Source: CBDCYS01 sp965226245
GTDB taxonomy: Bacteria > Acidobacteriota > Terriglobia > Bryobacterales > UBA6623
Direction of reading: 5' to 3'
Assembly: GCA_965226245.1 (NCBI GenBank)
Contig: CBDDCL010000015.1
Coordinates: forward strand, 6,882,001-6,946,000
DNA length: 64,000 nucleotides
Made by a program: the position numbers and the translations under genes. The notes below the pieces were generated by a model. The model ran no database searches and had not been told where the DNA came from. It was given only the letters and a program-made list of their open reading frames with translations. Positions 54,901-61,711 of this stretch are shown piece by piece. Numbering within the stretch: position 1 is the stretch's first letter; each line of letters opens with the position of its first letter.

Positions 54901-55379
54901 ACGGCTCAACGGCTCAACCGTTCAACGGTTCAACGGCCAATGAAAAATGCCCCCTCGCCCCCATGACTCCCTTCGAACGCCTCGATGCCGACTACCGCGG
55001 CGCCGGGCTAACGACAGGACCCCACCCGATGCATTATCTGCGCGAGCCGCTGGATGCTCTCGGCGTGCTTCCCGCATCCAAGCTGGAGCCCCATCCCAAC
55101 GGGCGCTGGGTCAAGGTGGCCGGAGCCGTCATCACCCGCCAGCGCCCTGGAACCGCCAAGGGCTTCGTGTTCCTCACCCTCGAAGACGAAACCGGTGTCT
55201 CGAATGTCGTGGTCACCCCGGACAAGTTCCAAGACAACCGCGTGCTTGTCACAAGCGAGCCGTTCTTATTGGTGGAAGGGGTTCTGCAAAAGCAAGACGG
55301 TGTGATCCACGTGCGAGCAATGAACATGAAGCGGCTGGGGGATATCTCACTGGAGATGGCGAGCCACGATTTTCATTGA
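51903..55379 (+). CDS. dnaE2: Error-prone DNA polymerase III alpha subunit DnaE2
   Basis: 1158 residues. N-terminal PHP domain (MYLELHAATSFSFLEGASLP, YSALAVCDRDGVYGAPRFHK), palm (ILAQGRGSAANSAVCYSLGI, GEWPDIDIDLPSGDQREKVL with catalytic Asp residues, GVPLFQEQLLRLAMVAAGFT, FALYGFPESHAASFALLAYA), tandem HhH (FRSIDDFVGRAGLRKPELDV) and C-terminal OB fold (VKVAGAVITRQRPGTAKGFV, FLTLEDETGVSNVVVTPDKF). Three insertions of translated repeats lie at residues about 70-115, 829-899 and 983-1018. They fall in loops between conserved blocks, so the enzyme may still work. Performs translesion synthesis with ImuA/ImuB. Confidence 0.95.
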   Translation: MYLELHAATSFSFLEGASLPEDLVAEASRLGYSALAVCDRDGVYGAPRFHKAALAAGVRPLVGCEISLDPVGTGTLAGPNCDRQGAVGRNNGKSAHGLRFMGHESQPLPDGRGSETNHAPDRLTVLVENRRGYQNLCRLLTRMHLRSPKGEGRATWDDLEEFAGGLVALTPDLHHAGPLQAIFGPKNLYIEIQRHFRREQEQANQCRIEYARRHGLPLLATNGVRYAKKSERALFDILTCIRRKTVLDRAGRLLDANAERYLKSPAEMARLFRDLPDAVENTQELAARLGFTLKDLGYEFPHYPVPPGETEMSYLRQVTEQGARERYRPYYERAQRQIEHELRVIEKLNLPGYFLIVWEMIRFCRENKILAQGRGSAANSAVCYSLGITAVDPVGMDLLFERFLSEERGEWPDIDIDLPSGDQREKVLQHVYEQYGPRGAGMTANVITYRGKSAVREVGKALGFPEEMISRLSKCIHSFEYTDDADKLARQVRTAGFDVSHPRVKHLVRLSLQIQNRPRHLGQHSGGMVICRGDLDAIVPLENARMPGRVVVQWDKDDCADLGIIKVDLLGLGMMAALEESIQIIRSHGGEIDLAHLPPDDPETYAMIQKADTVGTFQIESRAQMATLPRLKPKCFYDLVVEVAIIRPGPIVGKMVHPYINRRLGREPVTYPHPSLEPILKRTLGVPLFQEQLLRLAMVAAGFTGGEAEELRRAMGFKRSAERMEEIERKLRSGLAANGIHGEAAGQIVRSITSFALYGFPESHAASFALLAYASCYLKAHYPAAFYTALLNCQPMGFYSPAVLVKDAQRHGIRVRPIDVQASGVRCEIETLSRDRKGAVSRYDALHPRAATLPLSVAAGPREGAADVRQTGSTEGGEVPAGRSAQPLNGSTAQRKNGTTIRMGLMYVSGLRAEAAETIERERRKRPFRSIDDFVGRAGLRKPELDVLAEIGALNSIGKKMHRRKALWQIEKAWRPKGPLLEDTGNTEPANQEGIRGTEDGSTAQPFNGSTANEKCPLAPMTPFERLDADYRGAGLTTGPHPMHYLREPLDALGVLPASKLEPHPNGRWVKVAGAVITRQRPGTAKGFVFLTLEDETGVSNVVVTPDKFQDNRVLVTSEPFLLVEGVLQKQDGVIHVRAMNMKRLGDISLEMASHDFH
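52112..52250 (+). repeat. Palindrome and 23-base perfect inverted repeat inside dnaE2
   Basis: 52112-52138 is the GGGACCGGCACTCTTGCCGG element also found in imuB. It is followed by a perfect inverted repeat: GCGACCGTCAGGGAGCGG plus TTGGC at 52144-52166 and its complement at 52217-52239. In frame within the PHP-domain region (VGTGTLAGPNCDRQG ... LPDGRGSE). Confidence 0.9.
54400..54942 (+). repeat. Two more repeat islands inside dnaE2
   Basis: 54403-54500 holds copies of the GACCGTAAGGGAGCGGTTAG family (LSRDRKGAVSR). 54548-54592 is an exact 8-base array (AGCTCAAC, CGCTCAAC, GGCTCAAC, GGCTCAAC, GGAAAAAC). 54902-54938 is another (GGCTCAAC, GGCTCAAC, CGTTCAAC, GGTTCAAC). All are translated in frame, for example as PLNGSTAQRKNGTT and DGSTAQPFNGSTAN. 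Confidence 0.88.
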
Positions 55380-55631
55380 AACGGCCTACTCTCAATACTG
55401 TCGACTTTAGCGGTTTGGCTTGCCCAAGTCGCTGTATTTCTTTCCGCACAGAACGGATCGATCCACCGTCAGAATCGAGAAGTTGTTTTCCTGCACCCCT
55501 TGCGGGGTTGGCGCCGCGCGGGTTCTTACCCAGGCTTTCGCTTCGCTCCAGCCTGGGCTACGATCCTGCGCCGCTTCGCGGCTAAAAGGCTCTATCCGAG
55601 TCTGAAAGGCTCTAAGTCGACAATATTGGGC
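55380..55631. repeat. Spacer with dispersed hairpin repeat
   Basis: 55529-55598 contains CCCAGGCTTTCGCTTCGCTC plus CAGCCTGGGCTACGATCC and GCGCCGCTTCGCGGC, a hairpin followed by a second one. A diverged copy is at 60279-60350. It lies between the converging dnaE2 and pentapeptide-repeat genes and may serve as a terminator for both. Confidence 0.75.
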
Positions 55632-56099
55632 CTACTCTGCTTTGGCCAACCAGGCTCGAGGCGGCTCGAGGCCTTCGGGCAGGACTGTCTTCTCGTTGCC
55701 GCGGGTTTCGTTGAGCTGTTCTTGGGTGAGGTCTTCGGCGGTGCGGAGGTCCGCCGAGCTGAGGTCAGCGTCCTCGATGTCGATGCCGACCATGCGGGCG
55801 CCGACCAGGTTTGCTCCCGACAGGTTCGCGCCGCGCAAATCAGCTCCATTCAGGTTCGCCATGAGAAGAGTGGCTCCAGAAAGGTTTGCCCTTGCGAGGT
55901 CGGCCACGCGGAGATCGGCGTTGCTCAAGTCGCCTCCGGAAAGGTCGGGCGTCAAGCGGGGATTGCTCTCTCTCCAGCCGTTCCATGCGTCTACGTCCTG
56001 GAGAAGCTTTAGCTGTTGTTGATCTGCCACGAAGCGCGTATCCTCCTGCCGGGCTGTCCGCGGCCGCATGCCACGAAACAACCACGCTGAACCATCCAC
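55632..56099 (-). CDS. Pentapeptide-repeat protein
   Basis: 155 residues (145 if ATG 56069 is used; neither has a clear ribosome site). Central repeats of A(D/N)LxxANL form: GGDLSNADLRVADLARANLS, GATLLMANLNGADLRGANLS, GANLVGARMVGIDIEDADLS, SADLRTA, giving about two to three coils of a right-handed beta helix. Some such proteins mimic DNA, but a short one like this has no assignable role. A tail (LTQEQLNETRGNEKTVLPEG) is typical of Acidobacteriota and cyanobacterial members. Confidence 0.85.
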   Translation of the reverse strand: MDGSAWLFRGMRPRTARQEDTRFVADQQQLKLLQDVDAWNGWRESNPRLTPDLSGGDLSNADLRVADLARANLSGATLLMANLNGADLRGANLSGANLVGARMVGIDIEDADLSSADLRTAEDLTQEQLNETRGNEKTVLPEGLEPPRAWLAKAE

Positions 56100-56193
56100 G
56101 AAGAGCCGGTCTCACGATTATATGATGGGCGACTTTCCTCGCGTGGCCGTCCAGGTTTCAGCGCGACATTTCCGCACAACGCGACAGGCACGC

Positions 56194-57285
56194 TCATCGC
56201 GGCATCGTCCCCTGAAACGCCTGCCAGCGCCGCTCGAGTTGCCCGGCGTAACGGCGCCAATCGGCCTCAGGCAGAAAGGCATGCTGGAAACCGTTCTTCA
56301 TAATGGACACGACGTCTTGCTCGCCGATCCCCATCCGCCACGCATGCCCGTACTCTTTAGCCAGCGTCGTCGAAAAAAACGCCGGATCGTCTGTGTTGAC
56401 TGTCAGCGGCACTCCGGCGTTATGGAGCGCCTTGAGCGGATGGGCTTCGTAAGTTGGGTAAACGCCAGTGCGCAGGTTGCTCGTAGGGCAAACCTCCAGC
56501 GGAATTCGCTTTTCGGCGAGGTAATCAACCAAGCTCGGGTCTTCAATCGCCCGAACGCCGTGGCCGATGCGGTCCACCTGAAGAACTCGAATCGCGTCCC
56601 GCACGCTTTCCGGCCCGAGCGCTTCACCGGCGTGAACACTGAGCCGCAAGCCGTGCTCGCGAGCCAGGCGGTAGAGCGCCTCGAACTGGGCCGGCGGGAA
56701 CTTGTGCTCGCTTCCGCCGAGCGTGATCGCAACCAAGCTGGCGGGCCGCTCCCGAAGAATGTCCCGCAATAGCCCGGCAACTTTCGCCGGACCCAGGTCA
56801 CGCACCAGATCGGCGATCCACTGAACACGAATTCCAGGCGCATCAGCGGCCTCGTCGAGAGCGGCGAGCAAATCGGTTAAACCGATCCCTTGGTTCAGAT
56901 ACTCGAAGACCGACACCGTGATCTCGGCGTAGACGATGTTTTGTTTTTCGAGGAACGCGCGAACAGATGCAATGAGACCGCGAAAGTCCGAAATGTCCCG
57001 AACAAAATAGGACGTGAACAGGTAGGTCGCCAGGAACTGATCAAACGAATGAAAACGAAACAGTGCTGAAACTGTTTCCGGTTTTGGCGAAGTCAAGAAG
57101 GGCTGGATATTATCGCATCGCTGAAATGCGTCTAAGTGACGGCGGGGCGCATTCTCCAGGGCCTGTTGTGGAGAGTATCTGTTGATCAGTTCGGCGAAGA
57201 ACTCGGCCGGCATTGCACCGCGCAGGTGAACGTGCAACTCAGCCTTCGGCGCCTGGCGAAGGAAATCGTCAAAGCCAGCCGGCAT
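56194..57285 (-). CDS. Adenosine deaminase family protein
   Basis: 363 residues. Metal-ligand and catalytic motifs of the adenosine/AMP deaminase family are complete: KAELHVHLRGAMPAEFFAEL (HxH), GLRLSVHAGEALGPESVRDA (His and Glu), VDRIGHGVRAIED, LEVCPTSNLRTGVYPTYEAH and PLTVNTDDPAFFSTTLAKEY (DD). This could be adenosine deaminase, adenine deaminase or the 6-amino-6-deoxyfutalosine deaminase of the futalosine menaquinone pathway, which is of the same family; the sequence alone does not decide. No neighbouring mqn gene. Cytoplasmic. Confidence 0.9.
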   Translation of the reverse strand: MPAGFDDFLRQAPKAELHVHLRGAMPAEFFAELINRYSPQQALENAPRRHLDAFQRCDNIQPFLTSPKPETVSALFRFHSFDQFLATYLFTSYFVRDISDFRGLIASVRAFLEKQNIVYAEITVSVFEYLNQGIGLTDLLAALDEAADAPGIRVQWIADLVRDLGPAKVAGLLRDILRERPASLVAITLGGSEHKFPPAQFEALYRLAREHGLRLSVHAGEALGPESVRDAIRVLQVDRIGHGVRAIEDPSLVDYLAEKRIPLEVCPTSNLRTGVYPTYEAHPLKALHNAGVPLTVNTDDPAFFSTTLAKEYGHAWRMGIGEQDVVSIMKNGFQHAFLPEADWRRYAGQLERRWQAFQGTMPR

Positions 57286-57307
57286 TTCTCACCACCTGAC
57301 ACGGACC

Positions 57308-57438
57308 AGCCGCAACCAAAGAGGGCCCCCAGGGTGGACGGGATGGAGACACGCCCCCGATGAAGCGCGGACTTCCGTCCGCGCCTCTGTCCGGCCATCT
57401 GAAATTTTCTGCCACAATCGGCAAAGATTTGACTATAC
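57308..57438. repeat. 130-base dispersed repeat, intergenic copy
   Basis: Same element as 51219-51348 within imuB: GATGAAGCGCGGACTTCCGT, CCGCGCCTCTGTCCGGCC and CGGCAAAGATTTGACT. Here it lies between the deaminase start and the glycosyltransferase stop, so it may hold the promoter of neither. Confidence 0.85.
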
Positions 57439-57531
57439 AGGTATTGACGGGCCTCTCACGCACTCGCCTCGCCATCTGCCGAGAAATACGGGCTAGCCAC
57501 GATGGACTTCCCACGCCAAAACCATGCTGCT

Positions 57532-58278
57532 TCAACCGCGCCCGGCTTTCGCCGCAAGCACTTGGGGTATCTCCTCGGAGGACGTCCGGGTCGAATCCTC
57601 GTGCTGTTGTCCTCCGCGGTAAATGCCGGCAAGCACCGCCGGGTCGCGGTCGAGCCGGTCCAGAACCAGGATCGAGCCATTGCGCCAGAGTTGCCGCAAA
57701 GTTCCTGTTTCCACGAAACGCCGCGCCGAGGTGACGACGGTGTGCGGGGACCGCGTCATGCGCCCGATCTTGGCCGCTTTCCGCACCCATCGAATGTCCT
57801 CGAGAAGCGCGATCTCAGGAAATCCGCCGGATTCTCGGAAGAACTTCCGCCTTACGAAAATCCCTTGATCTCCAAAGCATGTCCAGGAGAAAGCAAAACG
57901 GGTCAGCCACGCGAACACTTGGGGAAGAAAGACCGGCGGATCGAAGCGGACTCGAAAGGCGCCGAAGTCCGCCTGGCGGGTCATGAGCAAATCGGGCAGC
58001 CCGGCAATCGATCCCCGAGGCGGTATCGTGTCGGAATGCAGAAACAGCAGAACATCAGCGCTTGCCGCCGAGGCTCCGGCGTTCATCTGCCGGCCCCGCC
58101 AGCGGGTGCTTGAGATAAGCCGCACGCCGGGAAAACTGGATGCGACGTCAGTCGTGTGGTCGCTGCTTCCCGCATCGACCACGATAATCTCCAAGACGCC
58201 GGGCTCCCCGGCCAGCCAGTTCAGCAGATTCTCGAGACAGGAAGCATCATTCCAGACCGGAACGATAACCGAGACCAT
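57532..58278 (-). CDS. Family 2 glycosyltransferase (TIGR04283-like)
   Basis: 248 residues. MVSVIVPVWNDASCLENLLN, EIIVVDAGSSDHTTDVAS (DxGSxD), RGRQMNAGASAASADVLLFL, HSDTIPP (DxD equivalent) and FGDQGIFVRRKFFRESGGFP are the GT-A signature in the form of the TIGR04283 group, which is linked with arsenosugar and other small glycolipid synthesis. No arsenic gene is nearby. The C-terminal tail contains a Trp-Arg-Asn-Gly segment (LRQLWRNGSILVL) before a charged end. Single gene. Confidence 0.88.
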   Translation of the reverse strand: MVSVIVPVWNDASCLENLLNWLAGEPGVLEIIVVDAGSSDHTTDVASSFPGVRLISSTRWRGRQMNAGASAASADVLLFLHSDTIPPRGSIAGLPDLLMTRQADFGAFRVRFDPPVFLPQVFAWLTRFAFSWTCFGDQGIFVRRKFFRESGGFPEIALLEDIRWVRKAAKIGRMTRSPHTVVTSARRFVETGTLRQLWRNGSILVLDRLDRDPAVLAGIYRGGQQHEDSTRTSSEEIPQVLAAKAGRG

Positions 58279-58747
58279 CCACCCAGCTTATACCAAAGTC
58301 CGACGCGCCGGGATGTCAGTGGCCACGGCCTGGCGAAGTGATGGAAACAAAGAGGTTGCGGGGTGAGGTATAAGTTTTTATAAAGTTTCTTTACAAAATG
58401 TCCGAAAATGGCAGAGAATGGCACAAAATGGCAGGATCTGGGCCATTTTCGACGCCTCGTCATGGTGTCAACCGATAATGCTTTTGTTTTCAGTGACTCG
58501 GGTTGCAGGCAGCGGCGGGACTGTGGCAGAATCCCTCGCAAAGTGACAGGTTTTCTTGCGGATTTGAGGTATTGTTGTCGCTGGCCTCGGCTGGCGGCGA
58601 TGCTAGCTACGCTAGCCAAGACAAACTAAGACATGTCGCCAGGAATGGCGACACGGCACGTCTGGAGACGTGCGCCACGTCAGCTTGTTTCCACCTTCGC
58701 TTGTTTCCACTGTTCGTATTGTAGCAGGCAGGTCTGCACTTACACGT
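58279..58747. other. 470-base spacer with double-hairpin repeat, copy 2
   Basis: 58632-58678 is the inverse of the double hairpin at 41114-41160 (CATGTCGCCAGGAATGGCGA, then GGCACGTCTGGAGACGTGCGCC). Otherwise there are words like AAAATGGCAGAGAATGGC repeated three times near 58400 (ATGGCxxA pattern) and no convincing gene. Confidence 0.7.
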
Positions 58748-60088
58748 TCACGGGATATCTACTTGGCGGGCGAGTTCATCGCTGGACCGCTTGCCGGCGA
58801 GCGCGGCTCCGGTCGCGAACTCCAATTCGGCTTCAGCGATCTTGGCGGCGTAAACGGCGCTTGCCTTGTGCGCTTCCGCTTGCGCCAAAAGAGCTTCCGA
58901 CTCGTTCAACTCAACCATGCTTCCAAGCTGCTCGCGGTAACGAGCGCGCGCCAGCCGGACGGCTTCGCCCGAGGCCTCGGTCTGCACTTGGCGCACGGGA
59001 ATGGACTCGATAGCGTTCTCCAAGCGGTAGTAGGATGTGCAAGTTTCGAGTACGATTTGCTGCCTCAAGTCCTCGTATCGATTGTCGAGAGTCCGCAGCC
59101 GAGCTTCGGCTGCTTCGATATTCCCTTCCAGCCGGCCGAAGGTGAAGACGGGTAAGTGCAGGCCGGTACCAATCGCGAGAAGCTTGCTCGCCGTGAGTGG
59201 CACGAAACGGGCCCAGCCTCCGCTGAAGGAAAAGGATAATTTTGGCTTGCGCTGGCTGCGGGCCAGCGCGATTGCCTCTGACGCCGCGCTGCGTCTTATC
59301 TCAAGGGCAATTAGCTCGGGACGATTCTCGTGGGCCTGTTCGATGAGGGTCGTGAGCGGCTCGAGTTGGGCGGTGGTCAATTCGGGCTCGGAAAGCTCGA
59401 AGCCGCTGGCTTGCGCGTCGCCGAGGGCGTTTGCCAGCTCAGCCATGGCGACCCGCAAGGCATTCCGAGCCTCGAGCGCGCGAAACCGGGCCTCGGCATG
59501 ACCAACACGGGCGAGATCGAAATCGACCTTGGACCGAATCTCTCCTTCGTAGAATGCGCGAGCCTGACGGAGCGTCGTTTCGCGGCTCGTGACAGCCTTG
59601 TCGGCGGCTTGCTCGAGCCTTTGCGCTTCGAGCACGCGGTAGTAAGCCCGGCTGGTTTCCAGTATGAGCGAAGCCTCAACGGATTCGAGATCAGACCCCA
59701 GCGCCTCGGCCTGCCGCTTTCTGAAGCGCACTGCATGTTTGGTTCTGCCAAAGTCGAGTCCGGGGTGGTAAATATTGAGAGCATTCGCGAAATTCCGATA
59801 GAAGGGGGAGTTCGCCAGGCCGACGGGTTGAACAGCGTTGAGGGCGCCCGACAGTCCGGCCTTGGCGAGTCCGCTGGAATTGATTTGCGGGTAGTAGTTC
59901 GCCCTTTCTTGGCGGACTCGCGCTTCGGCTTCAACAATCGCCTCGCGAGCCGCCGCAACGGCTGGATTCCGATCGAGCGCAATGTCAATCGCGGCTTCGA
60001 GTGTAAGAGGGGAAGCTGTTTCGCCCCGAATGATCTCAACGCTCGAAGATCCAACGACAAGCAGAGAGATCAGCAGTAGATGTCTCAT
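58748..60088 (-). CDS. TolC-family outer-membrane efflux protein
   Basis: 446 residues from ATG 60088; AAAGGTG lies 5 bases upstream. Signal peptide MRHLLLISLLVVGSSSVEII. Two long helical OEP repeats: LTLEAAIDIALDRNPAVAAA, EAEARVRQERANYYPQINSS and RVGHAEARFRALEARNALRV in the first; LTTLIEQAHENRPELIALEI and RYREQLGSMVELNESEALLA in the second. It forms the outer-membrane duct of the RND pump encoded upstream in the same direction, separated by a 307-base repeat-bearing gap. Confidence 0.92.
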   Translation of the reverse strand: MRHLLLISLLVVGSSSVEIIRGETASPLTLEAAIDIALDRNPAVAAAREAIVEAEARVRQERANYYPQINSSGLAKAGLSGALNAVQPVGLANSPFYRNFANALNIYHPGLDFGRTKHAVRFRKRQAEALGSDLESVEASLILETSRAYYRVLEAQRLEQAADKAVTSRETTLRQARAFYEGEIRSKVDFDLARVGHAEARFRALEARNALRVAMAELANALGDAQASGFELSEPELTTAQLEPLTTLIEQAHENRPELIALEIRRSAASEAIALARSQRKPKLSFSFSGGWARFVPLTASKLLAIGTGLHLPVFTFGRLEGNIEAAEARLRTLDNRYEDLRQQIVLETCTSYYRLENAIESIPVRQVQTEASGEAVRLARARYREQLGSMVELNESEALLAQAEAHKASAVYAAKIAEAELEFATGAALAGKRSSDELARQVDIP

Positions 60089-60395
60089 AAATTCACCTTT
60101 CGGGGCTAACCCCAATACTGTTCAGTTAGCAGTTCCGCGGAGGGGTTTTGGTTGAATGGCGCGTGCTATTGTTGCGGGCATCAATGAACGCCCGCCACAC
60201 AGCGCTCTGCTCCAGAGGTGTAAGCATCCGGTTGTTTTCCTACGCCCCGTTCCGGGGCTTTCCTCGCAGGGTTTCGGACCCAGGGTTCCGCTTCGCTCCA
60301 CCCATGGGCTACGATCCGGCGCCGCTTCGCGGCTCAACGGCTCTATCGGATGGCAGTGCCCTATCTTCGCCCGCGCACACTTCTGCCACGGGCTG
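60089..60395. repeat. Gap between RND adaptor and TolC genes, with repeats
   Basis: 60279-60350 is a diverged copy of the hairpin repeat at 55529. 60379-60398 (minus strand) is TAGCAGCCCGTGGCAGAAGT, identical to the left end of IS1182 (45767-45786), and its TAG is the stop of the adaptor gene. No gene fits. An internal promoter for tolC is possible. Confidence 0.75.
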
Positions 60396-61682
60396 CTACG
60401 GGCTAACCTGGACCCTCGCGCCCTCGGTTAAAGGCAGCGCGGCCGTCACAACGACTCGCTCACTGCCGTCGAGCCCGCGAATGACTTGGATCCATTCAGG
60501 TGACTCCACGCCCGTTTCAACGACCCTCCGCTTTGCCGTGTCCCCGTCGACAAGAAAGATGGCCTGTTCCCCGCCGCTTGCCTGGATAGCACTGACGGGA
60601 ACCGTGACGGCATCCGGCTGTTCACGCAAATCGAGCGTGACGGAAGCTGTCATGCCGGGACGCAGCCGCAAGCCGGGATTGTCGACGTCGAACTCGACCC
60701 GCATGGTTCGCGTGCCCGGGTTGAGGACCGTCCCGGTGCGGGCTACCCGGGCAGATATGCCCTCCGCGGGAAGACCGGCCGACACGATTGAAGCCGTGGT
60801 CCCACGCTGAATGAATGGAGTGCTCGGTTCAGGAACATCCACGATGACGCGTACCCGATCGACCCGAGCAAGAGAAACGAGCGGGGCGACTTGGGTGCGA
60901 GAGGAAGAAGCTGCCTGAACCAAAGCCCCTGGATCCACAAAGCGCTCGGTGACGACTCCATTCATGGGGGCCACGATGCGGGTGTAGTCCGCCATGCGGT
61001 TCATCGTTGTGAGCGCGGCGTTGGCTGATGCGACTGCCGCTTCAGCGACCTTGACGTCGGCTTGGGCCGTGTTGAGTTTGCTTTCCGCGACGCCGAGGCC
61101 GACCAGGGCCTGGTCGACTTCCTGTTGCGGCAGTACGCCGGGATCCCGCTCACGGATCGCGCTCAGCCGCTTGTGGCTCGCTCTGCGAAACTCGAGTTCG
61201 GCTCGATACTGGCTGATCGATGCCTTCGCCTGTTGCACCTGGGCTTCGGCCCGGACGACGGCTGCACGCTTCTCCTCGATCGAAGCCGCCATTTCGGGAA
61301 CGTCGATTTCCGCCAGCACATCGCCTTGCCGAACGCGGTCGCCGATGTCCACCTTGATCGATTTCAAATAGCCGGTCACCTTGGCGTAGAGAGTGACCTG
61401 CTCATAAGGGGTAACCGTCCCGGGAACGGTAATGCGATCGGTGATGTCGCGGCGATCGGGTTTGGAGACGGAGACGACAATGGCCCGCGCGGGGGCATCC
61501 TCTTGAAGCGCGGCAGTCGTGCTGCCTGAACTTTCGAGAGACGAGCAACCACTCAGTCCGAGCAGGAAACCAAGCACGACGGCGTAGCCATGCCACAAGC
61601 ATGGATGTTCGCGAGAAACACGTCTTACACGGTCCGCGGGCGCCAGGTTTTGCGTCTCTTCACAATTCCCGGTTCGTGACAT
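60396..61682 (-). CDS. RND efflux periplasmic adaptor (membrane fusion lipoprotein)
   Basis: 428 residues from ATG 61682 (MSRTGNCEETQNLAP); the frame is open further upstream but only overlaps the permease gene. Lipobox LGFLLGLSGCSSLE gives a lipidated Cys. HlyD-type features: VTPYEQVTLYAKVTGYLKSI, VRQGDVLAEIDVPEMAASIE (lipoyl half), a helical hairpin (KRAAVVRAEAQVQQAKASIS), YTRIVAPMNGVVTERFVDPG (second lipoyl half) and LREQPDAVTVPVSAIQASGG (beta barrel/MPD). Connects the permease to TolC. Follows the permease by 29 bases. Stop codon lies in the IS1182-end-like sequence. Confidence 0.93.
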   Translation of the reverse strand: MSRTGNCEETQNLAPADRVRRVSREHPCLWHGYAVVLGFLLGLSGCSSLESSGSTTAALQEDAPARAIVVSVSKPDRRDITDRITVPGTVTPYEQVTLYAKVTGYLKSIKVDIGDRVRQGDVLAEIDVPEMAASIEEKRAAVVRAEAQVQQAKASISQYRAELEFRRASHKRLSAIRERDPGVLPQQEVDQALVGLGVAESKLNTAQADVKVAEAAVASANAALTTMNRMADYTRIVAPMNGVVTERFVDPGALVQAASSSRTQVAPLVSLARVDRVRVIVDVPEPSTPFIQRGTTASIVSAGLPAEGISARVARTGTVLNPGTRTMRVEFDVDNPGLRLRPGMTASVTLDLREQPDAVTVPVSAIQASGGEQAIFLVDGDTAKRRVVETGVESPEWIQVIRGLDGSERVVVTAALPLTEGARVQVSP

Positions 61683-61711
61683 CACTTCAGTGAAAGATCG
61701 GGACGATGTCC

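Noticed and set aside
58221..58619. A 132-codon minus-strand frame in the spacer before the glycosyltransferase
   Set aside because: It overlaps the start of the glycosyltransferase gene, has no family motif and consists largely of repeat-like words; treated as non-coding.
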